DNA of 64,000 nucleotides from Niastella soli (GTDB lineage Bacteria; Bacteroidota; Bacteroidia; Chitinophagales; Chitinophagaceae): contig NZ_JAGHKO010000001.1 in assembly GCF_017742245.1 (NCBI RefSeq), positions 2,199,061-2,263,060 of the forward strand, in the 5' to 3' direction. Numbering within the stretch: the first letter of the stretch is position 1; every line of letters starts with the position of its first letter. Below the pieces are notes generated by a model, which saw only the letters and a list, made by a program, of their open reading frames with translations, did not search any database and had not been told where the DNA came from. Position numbers and translations under genes: made by a program. Below, one piece after another: positions 8,031 to 17,460 of the stretch.

Positions 8031-8477
8031 ATGAACCTGCAAACTGCTTTAACCCAACTGGAAAAACATATTCAGGAAGTTCCCCAACACTTTAATCAAT
8101 TCGCCCCCGAGGTTTTATTGAGCAAACCCGCCCCGGACAAATGGTCGAAAAAGGAAATACTGGGTCATTTAATTGATTCGGCCATCAATAACCTGAAGCG
8201 TTTTACTGATACGCAATACTTCCCTCAACCGTATACAATTATTCGATATAACCAGGATGAGCTGGTGATCATTAACCGTTACCAGCAATTGCCGCTCGAT
8301 CATTTGCTGCAATTATGGAGTGTATTGAATAAGCAAATAGCCAATATAATCAGTGCCATTCCTGCTGATAAGCTGCCCTATACTGTTATCATTCCTTCCG
8401 GTGAATCAAAAACACTTGAATGGATCGCCATCGATTATGTAGAACACCTGGAGCATCATTTGAAACAGATAGGTTAA
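8031..8477 (+). CDS. DinB-fold protein
   Basis: 148 residues with the helical DinB/YfiT layout. A metal triad is likely: His in ILGHLIDSA and two in YVEHLEHHLKQ near the C-terminus, at the spacing seen in DinB_2 proteins. LSKPAPDKWSKKEILGHL is the typical family opening. Members are metal-dependent thiol transferases or of unknown function. The gene ends at a bidirectional terminator it shares with the ABC permease. Confidence 0.8.
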   Translation: MNLQTALTQLEKHIQEVPQHFNQFAPEVLLSKPAPDKWSKKEILGHLIDSAINNLKRFTDTQYFPQPYTIIRYNQDELVIINRYQQLPLDHLLQLWSVLNKQIANIISAIPADKLPYTVIIPSGESKTLEWIAIDYVEHLEHHLKQIG

Positions 8478-8490
8478 TGGATATAAAAGA

Positions 8491-8522
8491 AATAGCCGTA
8501 TTTAGTTTTAAATACGGCTATT
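8491..8522. terminator. Bidirectional terminator
   Basis: AATAGCCGTATTT (8491-8503) and AAATACGGCTATT (8510-8522) are perfect 13-bp arms between two convergent genes (DinB-fold and ABC permease). Confidence 0.8.
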
Positions 8523-8546
8523 AAGTTATAAGGAAGTATATATTTT

Positions 8547-9743
8547 CTACACCAGTTTATACAACAACTTCTTTACCATGCGATAATTGGTTAATAGTGA
8601 TAAGCCAATTAAGAAGATGGCGGTTGATAATACTGTCCAGTGTAACATGGATGACAGCTCCGGCCGGTCGAACATGGCGAAATGATGAAAGGCCCATTGC
8701 ATGCCTTCGGTGAATGCCAGTGCAACCAGCACCACCAGGATATATACAGGAATAAATTGTTTCGATACATTTTTGCTAAGCCAATTGGGGGAATAGCCCA
8801 TCATCAACAATAATTGCAGATTGTCTTTACTGCGGGCGATCATCAATTGGAGGTAGAAGGAGAACAACATCAACGCCAGGATCACTACCAGTAAACCAAA
8901 AATGCCCAGTCCGCTAAAGATGCCCTGCAAGACCTGCTTTACCCGGCCAAACTTTGTTTTGTCTTTATTTACTTTATAATTCTTTTGTTGCAAATAGGTA
9001 AGAAAGTCAGGATTGTTGGCGTCTTTGGTTTTTATATAGAGGCGGGAAGCCTTTACGTCGGTGGTATTGCCAAATTTGTTATTGGCCCAGTCGAGGAAAT
9101 TCTTGGGAACAATGATGGAGTTAACGCGGTCACTCAATGCCACAATGGAGCCCCGGAAAGTTTGTTTCTCCCCATTTGGCCCATAACAGGTAATAAACAC
9201 TACTACCTGCGAAGCGGTCTCTGCCGATAATTGCGGCAAGCCATAACCGGGTGCAAATACATTGTATATTTCCAGGAAGTCGGAAGAGAAAACGATGGGA
9301 ATATAGTTCTGTCCTTCCTGCCAGGTGAAGTTGGGAGGTACGGTATCGATAAAGTTATTGTCAAGCGACTCCAGGAACATATCGGTGCTGAAAGGGATAA
9401 TGTCACCAGCGCTTAACTGTACGCGAAAGCGGTTGGCCGTAAGAGGTGATACCCCTTCTATAAAAGGTTTGGCAGCGATCTCACTAATATCATTGGCATT
9501 GAACAGGTTCTTCTCCAGCTGTCCCATGGTCTCGTTGGTGATGGTTTTGGAGATGGAAATGAAATCAGAACCATCTTTGCGTTGGCTTTCGCTGCCTAAC
9601 AACTGTTGAATGTTGATGTACATTTGAATGGAGCATAACAACAACAATACGCCAATGCCTAAGCCAATATAGGAGAACCAGCGGGAACCGGTATTGGTCC
9701 CTGTTTGCATTAACGAGCGAATGGGTTTGAATGATACTGCCAC
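8547..9743 (-). CDS. FtsX-like ABC transporter permease
   Basis: 398 residues with the MacB/FtsX plan: one transmembrane helix near the N-terminus (residues ~24-45), a ~220-residue periplasmic region, then three helices (starting around GIFSGLGIFGLLVVIL, FIPVYILVVLVALAF and LHWTVLSTAIFLIG). It starts with GTG at 9743, nine nt after the stop of the ATPase gene, so the two form an operon and very likely one transporter. Substrate unknown; FtsX-type exporters move lipids, peptides or control cell-wall hydrolases. Compared with LolCE it is short and has no recognisable Lol motif. Confidence 0.75.
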   Translation of the reverse strand: MAVSFKPIRSLMQTGTNTGSRWFSYIGLGIGVLLLLCSIQMYINIQQLLGSESQRKDGSDFISISKTITNETMGQLEKNLFNANDISEIAAKPFIEGVSPLTANRFRVQLSAGDIIPFSTDMFLESLDNNFIDTVPPNFTWQEGQNYIPIVFSSDFLEIYNVFAPGYGLPQLSAETASQVVVFITCYGPNGEKQTFRGSIVALSDRVNSIIVPKNFLDWANNKFGNTTDVKASRLYIKTKDANNPDFLTYLQQKNYKVNKDKTKFGRVKQVLQGIFSGLGIFGLLVVILALMLFSFYLQLMIARSKDNLQLLLMMGYSPNWLSKNVSKQFIPVYILVVLVALAFTEGMQWAFHHFAMFDRPELSSMLHWTVLSTAIFLIGLSLLTNYRMVKKLLYKLV

Positions 9744-9752
9744 GGGTAATGA

Positions 9753-10394
9753 TTACAAATGAAAAATTCGGGTGTACGGGAACCAGTCGATGCGTTCGAG
9801 GTCGGCAAAGATGATAGCCGCATTGCGCAATTTGGCTTCTTCAAGCATCAATTGCATGGCGTTCTGCGAGTTCTTATCATCCAGGTGACTGAAGGGTTCA
9901 TCGAGCAACAGAAAATCGAACGGCTGCATCAGCGAGCGGATGATGGCCACCCGTTGTTGTTCGCCATAGGAACAAATGCGGCTCCGGGAGGCCAGCTTGT
10001 TGCCGATACCCAGGCGTTCTGCCATTTCTTTGATCTTTTCAGCAGGATGAAAAGGGTTCAGTTGCCGTTTGAGTTCGATATTCTCCTGTACGGTTTGTTC
10101 AGGGAACAGGCGCAGGTCCTGGAATACAATGCTCACATGGTCTTTGCGATAACCGGCGAAATCTTCGGGCGTATAATTCCTGAGGTTGGCGGAATTGTAT
10201 ACGATGTTGCCATTATACTCATTGCGCATGCCATACAAAAAATGCATGAGCGAGGTTTTGCCACTGCCTGAAGGCGCCACGATCTTTATATATTCACCTT
10301 TTGTGAAAGTGAGGTCCTTACGCCACACTTCAGACTGGGTGCGATGGTTTTCATCGAAATAAACAGGTAAGACTTGCTGTAATTGGAGTTGCAT
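9753..10394 (-). CDS. ABC transporter ATP-binding protein
   Basis: 213 residues, the size of a stand-alone LolD/MacB-type ATPase. Walker A is in APSGSGKTSLMHFLYG, the Q-loop in VFQDLRLFPEQTV, the signature is the altered SYGEQQRVAIIRSL (SYGEQ in place of LSGGQ) and Walker B is FLLLDEPFSHLD. The usual H-loop position after Walker B reads IFADLERID, so the switch His appears to be missing, an oddity worth checking. It forms an operon with the permease that follows. Confidence 0.88.
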   Translation of the reverse strand: MQLQLQQVLPVYFDENHRTQSEVWRKDLTFTKGEYIKIVAPSGSGKTSLMHFLYGMRNEYNGNIVYNSANLRNYTPEDFAGYRKDHVSIVFQDLRLFPEQTVQENIELKRQLNPFHPAEKIKEMAERLGIGNKLASRSRICSYGEQQRVAIIRSLMQPFDFLLLDEPFSHLDDKNSQNAMQLMLEEAKLRNAAIIFADLERIDWFPYTRIFHL

Positions 10395-10417
10395 GCCTAA
10401 TAATTACTGGATCATGA

Positions 10418-10460
10418 AACAAGCCTGCCCTAAGGTGTTGTTCCGGTGAGCAGGCTTGTT
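10418..10460 (-). terminator. Hairpin after the DUF4836 gene
   Basis: AACAAGCCTGC (10418-10428) and GCAGGCTTGTT (10450-10460) are perfect 11-bp arms around a 21-nt loop, between the DUF4836 stop and the ATPase start. The T-tract after it on the minus strand is short, so termination may be partial. Confidence 0.6.
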
Positions 10461-10482
10461 TATTATTTAAATATAGTATGTT

Positions 10483-12162
10483 TTATGGATGTAATACTGG
10501 TTCAAGCGCCGCCAGGCTGGCTCCAGCCGGATCGGTAATTTTTACCTGTGCATCGTAAGGGCTGCGTTTCGTGTGCAGTATTTTAGCCATTGAATCCAGG
10601 TATTTGTTGAGTTGTTTCAAACTATTGGCGTTTTTGTCAACCAGGTTTATTTCCACCTCGCCAACAAAGGCATTGTCTTTTTGACCACCGCTGGTTATGA
10701 TCAGGTCCTGCCACATGCCGAGGGATACATCCAATGCTGCTTTTGCGCTGCTATCGCTAACAGCAGGGGCGCCGGCTTTCATTATCCGCTGCATGTCGAT
10801 ATAACCGCCAAACGATTTACCGCTGATACGGCTGGTAAATGGCAGGTTGTTGTTGCCACCGCTTAAAAAGGCATTCACCTGCTCAGGCGAATTGCTGGCT
10901 GCAAACCACTCGTTGTTCAATTGGAAATGTACGTTGCTGGTGATGGCTGGAACTTCCTGCGATTTTTTCTGCAGTATATTAAACAACTTATCGAAGGAAG
11001 GCTTTTCGTTCACAGAAGTAGCAAACAGGATATTGGCGTGCGGCATATCATTCTTAATGACCATAGGGGCGCCACCATCAGGGTTGGGGATGGTTGTTTC
11101 GTGTTTGATCTCAAAGTCGCTTACCGCCAACAGTACGTCGCCTTTAGTGGCTTTTACAAATTCAGCCGTGCTGTAGCCTTCGCTGCTCAGGAAGCCATTG
11201 ATCATGCCATCAACACCCATTAGTTTCAGCAGGTCAATAAAGCCTTGTGGCTCGTATTTGAAAGCAAATACGGCAGCTACATTTTTTGAAGGAATGCGGT
11301 TGATCATGTCTGCACTTACCTTGCCGCCTGCATATTTTTCCATCAGGGCTTTTAATTCCTTATTAACAAAGGCTTTTGTTTTAAAGGTGATCTTGCCATT
11401 GTCAAAATTCAGTGCGGCGCCATAAACATTACCTTCGAACATAACGTTCATTTTAAGCAATGATAACATGCCGCCGAGGCTGTTATAATATTGCTCAGCA
11501 TTTATCCAGTAATGGATGTCGCCGGGTTCTTTCATTACTGCAGCAAAGCGATCATCGCTCATCAGGTTGTTTTTTGAAGGCAGATCGAACAACTCCACGG
11601 CGAATTTCTGTAAGCTATCAGTTGAAAAAGCGAATGGCTCGCCTGATTCGGAAGAGCTGTTGAAACGGCTGTTGAGTGAACCCATGGGAACATCGGAAAT
11701 GAAAACAAAGCGGTTGTTCGTCCAGGCCACCAGGCTTGTGCGGCCAGTGTTCAATACGCTGACATCACCTGTTTTAACCACTTTACCACCTTTGTTAACG
11801 TTGGTTGCAAAAGCTTCGAATGCGGTGGCATTTTTTACGTTGCCTTCAACGGCTGCGTAGCCACCCTGGTTTTGTTTTTTTACAAAAACGGCCACATCGC
11901 CCTGTACGTCAATGCCTGAATTGGCAGGGTCTTGTAATATTTTTCTGGCAAACGAGTCGGTTTGATTGGCATAGGCCTCTTTGAACCACTCGTTTTGTTG
12001 TATTTCCTGCCAGCTTACTTTTGAGGTAAGTGACTTAACATTAACATGTAAAGCAAAGGATGCATCTTTTGGTATGTGAATACCAGATTTATCGCTACTA
12101 CAGGATACGATGCTGGTAATGGCTACTGCCAGCAGTAAAAGGGAAAATAGGTGACGTTGCAT
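10483..12162 (-). CDS. DUF4836 family lipoprotein
   Basis: From the ATG at 12162 the product has 559 residues and a lipoprotein signal (MQRHLFSLLLLAVAITSIVSC, lipobox IVSC). IPKDASFALHVNVKSLTSKVSW is the typical opening of DUF4836, a Bacteroidota family of ~500-residue surface or periplasmic lipoproteins of unknown function. The longer frame from 12192 overlaps hisS and puts ten residues ahead of the signal peptide, so it is rejected. The gene starts 26 nt after the hisS stop, which suggests read-through from hisS. Confidence 0.82.
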   Translation of the reverse strand: MQRHLFSLLLLAVAITSIVSCSSDKSGIHIPKDASFALHVNVKSLTSKVSWQEIQQNEWFKEAYANQTDSFARKILQDPANSGIDVQGDVAVFVKKQNQGGYAAVEGNVKNATAFEAFATNVNKGGKVVKTGDVSVLNTGRTSLVAWTNNRFVFISDVPMGSLNSRFNSSSESGEPFAFSTDSLQKFAVELFDLPSKNNLMSDDRFAAVMKEPGDIHYWINAEQYYNSLGGMLSLLKMNVMFEGNVYGAALNFDNGKITFKTKAFVNKELKALMEKYAGGKVSADMINRIPSKNVAAVFAFKYEPQGFIDLLKLMGVDGMINGFLSSEGYSTAEFVKATKGDVLLAVSDFEIKHETTIPNPDGGAPMVIKNDMPHANILFATSVNEKPSFDKLFNILQKKSQEVPAITSNVHFQLNNEWFAASNSPEQVNAFLSGGNNNLPFTSRISGKSFGGYIDMQRIMKAGAPAVSDSSAKAALDVSLGMWQDLIITSGGQKDNAFVGEVEINLVDKNANSLKQLNKYLDSMAKILHTKRSPYDAQVKITDPAGASLAALEPVLHP

Positions 12163-12188
12163 ATCATCGGTTTGTTTAAAATACGAAC

Positions 12189-13568
12189 TCAAATAAACAA
12201 TTTATTGCTTAGGTCTGCAAGTGGTACAGTTTGCTGGGTGCCGGTTTTTAAATTTTTAACAACACCTGTATTATTTTGTACTTCCGTACTTCCAATAATT
12301 ACAATAAATCCGATATTTTTCTTTTCTGCATATTTAAACTGCTTGTCCATTTTTGCCTGTTCGTGGTATAACTCGCACCGTACGCCCTGTTTACGTAATA
12401 ATTGCATAGTACTGAACGCTTTGCTGCTTTCTGCAACTCCCATATTAAAAAACAGCACCTGGGTGCCGGTGTAAACGCCTTCGGGGAAAAGATCCAGATC
12501 TTTCAGTACATCATAAATGCGATCGACCCCAAAGCTGATACCCACACCAGGAATGTTGGGCACACCAAACAGACCGGTAAGGTCATCATAGCGACCACCG
12601 CCGCCAATACTGCCCATTTTTACCGTGGCCGGTGCTTTGGCTTCGAAAATAATGCCGGTATAATAATTTAAGCCTCTGGCAAGGGTGAAATCAATAATTA
12701 AATTGCTCCCGGCTAAGCCGGGACCGGATTCACGATTCACGATCTCCAACTCTTCGATCCCTTGTTTCCCTATTTCCAGGTGCCCCAGTAATAGTTCGAT
12801 CTGGTTCAGTTTTTCTTCATTGGAACCATCGATCAGGAGGTATTTTTCTATGGTGTTGATCTGTTCTTCGTTCAACCCCCGTTGGGCCAGTTCTTCCTTT
12901 ACTTTATCTAGGCCAATTTTGTCGAGTTTATCGATGGCTGTGGTAATATCGATCATTTTATCAGCGCCCCCGCAGAATTCAGCCAGGGCTGCGAGAATTT
13001 TACGGCTATTGATGCGTAGTTCGTAACCAGTTAAGCCCAATTGTGTGAATACTTCATTATAAATATTAACCAGTTCCACTTCGTTCAGCAATGACTTACT
13101 GCCTACCACATCTGCATCGCATTGATAAAATTCGCGGTAGCGGCCGCGTTGGGGTCTGTCGGCCCGCCAAACCGGTTGAATTTGGTAGCGTTTAAACGGG
13201 AAGGTGAGCTGGCCATGGTTCATGGCCACATAGCGCGCAAACGGGATCGTGAGATCGTATTTAAGCGCCCGTTCGGTAAGGTCTTTTGAATTCTTTCCTT
13301 CCATCACTTTTTCAAAACCCGAGCGGGACTTGTCCTGATTTTTGGGATCGTTCAGACCGTTATTTAATATTTTGAAGATGAGTTTATCGCCTTCTTCTCC
13401 ATATTTGCCCATCAGGGTTTCCATGTTTTCCATGGCCGGGGTTTCCAAGGGTTGAAAGCCGTACAGTTCAAATACACTACGGATGGTATTGAAGATATAT
13501 TGACGTTTGCGAACTTCCTCGGGCCCGAAATCTCTTGTCCCCTGAGGTATTGATGGTTTGTTAGACAT
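12189..13568 (-). CDS. hisS: Histidyl-tRNA synthetase
   Basis: 459 residues, a class II aminoacyl-tRNA synthetase that charges tRNA-His. Motif 1 lies after PQGTRDFGPEEVRKR; motif 2 is in PFKRYQIQPVWRADRPQRGRYREFYQ with the ATP-binding Arg residues; the His-specific loop is ARGLNYYTGIIFE, and motif 3 is GIGVSFGVDRIYD-like. The anticodon-binding domain is at the C-terminus. The middle operon position (24 nt after the phosphatase gene, 26 nt before the DUF4836 gene) is noteworthy for a housekeeping enzyme. Confidence 0.97.
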   Translation of the reverse strand: MSNKPSIPQGTRDFGPEEVRKRQYIFNTIRSVFELYGFQPLETPAMENMETLMGKYGEEGDKLIFKILNNGLNDPKNQDKSRSGFEKVMEGKNSKDLTERALKYDLTIPFARYVAMNHGQLTFPFKRYQIQPVWRADRPQRGRYREFYQCDADVVGSKSLLNEVELVNIYNEVFTQLGLTGYELRINSRKILAALAEFCGGADKMIDITTAIDKLDKIGLDKVKEELAQRGLNEEQINTIEKYLLIDGSNEEKLNQIELLLGHLEIGKQGIEELEIVNRESGPGLAGSNLIIDFTLARGLNYYTGIIFEAKAPATVKMGSIGGGGRYDDLTGLFGVPNIPGVGISFGVDRIYDVLKDLDLFPEGVYTGTQVLFFNMGVAESSKAFSTMQLLRKQGVRCELYHEQAKMDKQFKYAEKKNIGFIVIIGSTEVQNNTGVVKNLKTGTQQTVPLADLSNKLFI

Positions 13569-13592
13569 TATGCTGTATTGGTGTGTTAATTT

Positions 13593-14054
13593 TTATTTTG
13601 TTCGATATTTCTCAATGATCCTGTTGCATGCTTCATCAATCATGGCGTACACTTCGTGGTAACCGGGTTCGGTACCAAACCAGGGGTCAGGTACATCCAT
13701 GTTTTTACCGGGGTATAGCTCATTCATCAGCAGTTCTACTTTGGAAGCATCAAAATCTTTTTTGGCAATACGCTGCATTTCTTCCAGCACATCTTCGGCC
13801 ATGGCGTAGATCTTATCGAACTGTTTAAAATCGGCTGCGGTGAACCGGCGTGACCGTTGGTGGCTGATATCAATGCCATTCAATAAGGCCACTTTTTGCG
13901 AAAGCCGATGCGGCTCTTCACCAATATGATAACCGTTGGTACCTGCGCTGTCGATGGTCCAGGCCAATCCCTCCTGTTGCACTTTGTGTTGCAGAATGCC
14001 TTCGGCCAGCGGGCTTCTGCAAATATTACCAAGGCAAACCATTAGAATTTTCAT
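13593..14054 (-). CDS. Low-molecular-weight protein tyrosine phosphatase
   Basis: 153 residues from the ATG at 14054. The P-loop VCLGNICRSPLAEGIL carries the nucleophilic Cys and the phosphate-binding Arg, and the general-acid Asp is in VPDPWFGTEPGYHEVY; both are diagnostic of the LMW-PTP family. The alternative TTG at 14063 falls inside a TAnnTTTG box (14061-14068) and is rejected. First gene of the phosphatase-hisS-DUF4836 operon. Family members can dephosphorylate tyrosine kinases of capsule synthesis or arginine phosphate; no such partner is visible here. Confidence 0.92.
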   Translation of the reverse strand: MKILMVCLGNICRSPLAEGILQHKVQQEGLAWTIDSAGTNGYHIGEEPHRLSQKVALLNGIDISHQRSRRFTAADFKQFDKIYAMAEDVLEEMQRIAKKDFDASKVELLMNELYPGKNMDVPDPWFGTEPGYHEVYAMIDEACNRIIEKYRTK

Positions 14055-14060
14055 AGTCGG

Positions 14061-14068
14061 CAAAGATA
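14061..14068 (-). promoter_or_regulatory. -7 box of the phosphatase-hisS operon
   Basis: The minus strand reads TATCTTTG, 6 nt from the ATG at 14054. As at rlmN, this leaves almost no 5' leader. No clear -33 TTG at the right distance. Confidence 0.5.
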
Positions 14069-14251
14069 ATTCATAGTTTCTGGTTGTTGGCAGTTCGCAG
14101 AGGCTGAATAAGTTGCAAGATAATTAGGGAGTTTGGGCCATTTTATGGAAATGTCTTCAGTTTGCATCTCATTTTTTGAATAAAGTCATGAAAACCGGGA
14201 TTTTCGTAACATGATTATTTCTTATCTTGCCCGGACCCTAAATATGTACAA

Positions 14252-14485
14252 ATGGCAGATGATATTGAGGACAAAAAACAAAAGGCTTATATCAATAGGC
14301 GATCAATTATGGACCTTGGTATGGGGATCATTTACACCGGTATGGGTGTGTTGATGGTCTTTGCAAGCAAAGTGGGACTGGATGCAGTTTTTTCTCCCCC
14401 ATTTAACTACATTTTTGGTGGACTATGTTTGTTGTACGGCGGGTTCAGGATCTACCGGGGCATAAGAAGAAACTATTACCGGTAG
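14252..14485 (+). CDS. Small two-helix membrane protein, hypothetical
   Basis: 77 residues: an acidic/basic N-terminus (MADDIEDKKQKAYINRR), two hydrophobic helices (around residues 22-40 and 49-62, the second glycine-rich: YIFGGLCLLYGGF) and a basic tail (RIYRGIRRNYYR) fitting the positive-inside rule. The composition and its place ahead of the PstS-like gene argue for a real gene. Family not recognised. Confidence 0.65.
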   Translation: MADDIEDKKQKAYINRRSIMDLGMGIIYTGMGVLMVFASKVGLDAVFSPPFNYIFGGLCLLYGGFRIYRGIRRNYYR

Positions 14486-14634
14486 GCTTTTTTCACTAAC
14501 GCCTGCTGTAAACGACAGCGGCACAGCAATCGCAAATGGCAAACTAAACTGGTGGATACCGTATTAAATACTTATTAAACAAAATGGGTTTAATGCAGTT
14601 TTACCAGGCTTTGATAAACTAAGAAGGTAAAAAG

Positions 14635-15567
14635 ATGAAATGGATAGGGCAAGCTCGAAAGGTGTTTCAGGGTTTTGTAGGGTTCGTTGGAATCAATTTA
14701 TTAATAACTGCCTGTCAGTCAGGTTCAGGACCCACAAAAGCCCAGGAAACCACCACCAGTGGAACCATTCACATTAGTGTGGATGAAAGTTTTAAACCGG
14801 TGATCGACTCTCAGATCGAAGTATTTGAATCGCAGCATCCCGATGCCCATATTTTGGTACAATACAAGCCAGAGGCGGAATGCCTGCGCGACCTGAATAT
14901 AGACAGTATTCGCATGGTTATTGTAACAAGAGGTTTGAGTGAAGCTGAAGAAAATACGCTTACCAAAAGGACGCAGATGAAGCCCACATACGGCCCTCTT
15001 GCTTTTGATGGGATAGCAGTGATCGTAAACAACCAAGTAAAGGATACCATGTTCAGCATGGAGGACATTCGCTCCATTGCTAAAGGAACCAGCAATTATA
15101 AATACAAAATGTTGCTGGATGGGAAATCGGCCACCAGTACGGTGCGGTATGTAGTAGATTCTCTGCTTAAAGGACAACCGCTGAGCGAGAATATAGTGGC
15201 TGCACCGAATACCCAGGGAGTGATTGACTATATTTCTAAAAATCAGGATGCTATAGGTTTATTGGGGGTGAGCTGGATCGGTAATAAAGATGATACTACC
15301 CAGCTTAGTTTCCTGAAAAAAGTTAAAATTGCAAAGATCGAGGCCAGGGATGGTTCCTATGTTAGTCCGGTTCAATATAATATTGCGTACGACATATACC
15401 CCATGATAAGACCGCTTTATTATATTTTAAAAGAAAATTATGATGGGGTTGGCAACGGATTTGCAAACTTTCTTATCTACGAAAAAGGACAGAAAATATT
15501 TAATCGGGCATATTTATTGCCTGCGAGAATGCATCTGGATAGGAGAAATATACAGATCAGCAATTAA
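14635..15567 (+). CDS. PstS-like substrate-binding lipoprotein
   Basis: 310 residues. A lipoprotein signal ends at LLITACQ (lipobox). The rest fits the PstS/PBP-like periplasmic binding fold: TIHISVDESFKPVIDSQIEVFE opening strand, then FDGIAVIVN, and a C-terminal IAYDIYPMIRPLYYILKE segment typical of the phosphate-binding superfamily. No pstABC genes are near. In Bacteroidota such orphans are found beside TPR proteins and ExbBD/TonB genes, so a role in sensing or presenting a ligand is as likely as phosphate import. Followed 56 nt later by the TPR gene. Confidence 0.75.
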   Translation: MKWIGQARKVFQGFVGFVGINLLITACQSGSGPTKAQETTTSGTIHISVDESFKPVIDSQIEVFESQHPDAHILVQYKPEAECLRDLNIDSIRMVIVTRGLSEAEENTLTKRTQMKPTYGPLAFDGIAVIVNNQVKDTMFSMEDIRSIAKGTSNYKYKMLLDGKSATSTVRYVVDSLLKGQPLSENIVAAPNTQGVIDYISKNQDAIGLLGVSWIGNKDDTTQLSFLKKVKIAKIEARDGSYVSPVQYNIAYDIYPMIRPLYYILKENYDGVGNGFANFLIYEKGQKIFNRAYLLPARMHLDRRNIQISN

Positions 15568-15623
15568 AATTAAGTCACGGATTCCTAATACATTATAAAA
15601 CACTAAAAAAATAGCGACTTACA

Positions 15624-17315
15624 ATGAGCAAGCGATTCATCAGTTTTGTAACCATGGTTGTACTGGGTAGCAATGTGCTATTTGCCCAGAGTGTAGAGCA
15701 GGGACGCAAGTTCTTATATTACGAGCGGTATAAAAGTGCCAGGGAAGATTTTGAAAAATTACTGGCTGCGAATCCGAATAATATTGATGCAACATACTGG
15801 CTGGGACAGACCATGCTTGAGCAAAAAGACACCGTAGCAGCTAAAAATTTGTATCAAAAAGCGCTTCAACAAAATGGTAATGCGCCTCTTATCCTTGCAG
15901 GTATGGGGGAATTGGAACTGCGTGAAGGCAAAACCAGCGATGCCCGCCAACGTTTTGAAGCAGCCATCTCTTTATCAAAAGGTAAAGATGTGGAGGTTTT
16001 TAACGCCATTGGCCGTGCAAACGTTGATACAAAAGCCGGCGATGCCACCTACGCCATCGAAAAGCTGAACCAGGCCACCCTGATAAAAGGCTTTAAAGAT
16101 GCCGAGACCTATATAATTATGGGCGATGCTTACCGTAAATTAATTGATGGTGGAAATGCCATCCAATCTTACAACAAAGCACTCGCGCTCGATCCCAAGC
16201 TGGCTGCCGCCAAGCATAAGATCGGTAAAATATACCTGACGCAAAAGAACACCGAGCTTTTCCTGCAGAACTTTGATGAAGCTTTAAAGCTCGATGCGGC
16301 TTATGCGCCTACTTACTATGAACTGTTCTACTACTGGTATTTCAAGGATGTAAATAAAGCAGCTCCCTACCTGGAAAGCTTTGCAGCCAATACCGATCAG
16401 GGACCAGACCTGGAGTATACAAAAACCGACTTTCTGTTTGCTTCTGGCAAATTTGCTGAAGCAAGAGATAAAGCAAAAAGCCTGATCACCCAGTACGGCG
16501 ATAAAGTAGCGCCCCGTATGTACAAACAAGTGGCTTATGCCTGCGATACCCTGAAGGACCTCGCTTGCGCTAACCAGTACATGGCCGACTACTTTGCTAA
16601 ACAAAATCCTGATGATGTGGTATCTGCTGACTACGAAGAGCAGGCCAATCTGAACCTGCAAACTGCTGGTCAGGAACCCCAGGCCTTTGTAAACCTGCAA
16701 AAAGCGGTTGATAAAGACACTGTTGTGGACAACAAAGTAAAATACATCAGCAAAGCGGCTGCCCTGGCTAAAAAACTGGGCGATCGTAAACAGGAAGCTG
16801 ATTGGTTAGGAAGGGCATATAATCTGAAAGCCAATCCAACCCAAACCGACTTGTATAACTGGGGTATGTCACACTACCAGGCTGGTAATTATGCAACTGC
16901 AGACAGCCTTTTCTGTAACGTTTACCAGGGAAAATATCCCGATCAGATCTATGGTTACCTGTGGTGCGCCAGAGCTATTCAGGCCGAGGACACAACCATG
17001 ATGAACGATAAATTTGCACCTGCGCAGGAAAAGCTGGCAGAAATGGCCATGAAGCTCGATTCTGTTAAGTATAAATCACAAGCTATTAATGCCTGGTCTG
17101 CTTTGACTTCTTATTATAATGACGTTAAAAAGGACCCCAAAACAGCATTGTCTTATCTTGACAAGATCCTGGCGGTTGATCCTCAAAACCAATTTGCCAA
17201 CACTGTGAAGCCTATTTTGCAAAAAGCCCTGACCAAACCAGCAGGTTCCCCTGCTCCTAAAAAGTCAGGAAGCGGCAGCACAACCAGCAAATCTGGCACA
17301 TCTGCTAAAAAATAG
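15624..17315 (+). CDS. Exported TPR-repeat protein
   Basis: 563 residues with a signal peptide (MSKRFISFVTMVVLGSNVLFAQ) and many tetratricopeptide repeats through the whole length, for example AAKNLYQKALQQNGNAPLIL, AIQSYNKALALDPKLAAAKH and FDEALKLDAAYAPTYYELF. The tail after residue ~535 is low-complexity Ser/Gly/Lys. TPR arrays bind other proteins. The partner may be the PstS-like lipoprotein encoded just before. It has its own strong terminator. Confidence 0.85.
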   Translation: MSKRFISFVTMVVLGSNVLFAQSVEQGRKFLYYERYKSAREDFEKLLAANPNNIDATYWLGQTMLEQKDTVAAKNLYQKALQQNGNAPLILAGMGELELREGKTSDARQRFEAAISLSKGKDVEVFNAIGRANVDTKAGDATYAIEKLNQATLIKGFKDAETYIIMGDAYRKLIDGGNAIQSYNKALALDPKLAAAKHKIGKIYLTQKNTELFLQNFDEALKLDAAYAPTYYELFYYWYFKDVNKAAPYLESFAANTDQGPDLEYTKTDFLFASGKFAEARDKAKSLITQYGDKVAPRMYKQVAYACDTLKDLACANQYMADYFAKQNPDDVVSADYEEQANLNLQTAGQEPQAFVNLQKAVDKDTVVDNKVKYISKAAALAKKLGDRKQEADWLGRAYNLKANPTQTDLYNWGMSHYQAGNYATADSLFCNVYQGKYPDQIYGYLWCARAIQAEDTTMMNDKFAPAQEKLAEMAMKLDSVKYKSQAINAWSALTSYYNDVKKDPKTALSYLDKILAVDPQNQFANTVKPILQKALTKPAGSPAPKKSGSGSTTSKSGTSAKK

Positions 17316-17359
17316 GGTTAACAAACGATAAACAAACGAGTAATCGCATCATATTCAGT

Positions 17360-17396
17360 CCCCTGTCAGCAAAAACTGACGGGGGATTTTTATTTT
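17360..17396 (+). terminator. Terminator of the TPR gene
   Basis: CCCCTGTCAG (17360-17369) pairs with CTGACGGGGG (17376-17385), followed by ATTTTTATTTT. Confidence 0.88.
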
Positions 17397-17410
17397 AATC
17401 CATTAAGAAG

Positions 17411-17440
17411 TTGAAAATATAAAACGCTGTCTTAAATTTG
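17411..17440 (+). promoter_or_regulatory. Promoter of the nuo operon
   Basis: A -33 TTG at 17411-17413 and an exact -7 box TAAATTTG at 17433-17440 are 19 nt apart, the Bacteroidota housekeeping-sigma arrangement. The start of transcription would be near 17446, giving a ~15-nt leader before nuoA. Confidence 0.75.
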
Positions 17441-17460
17441 CGCCTAAACCAAAACGGGTT

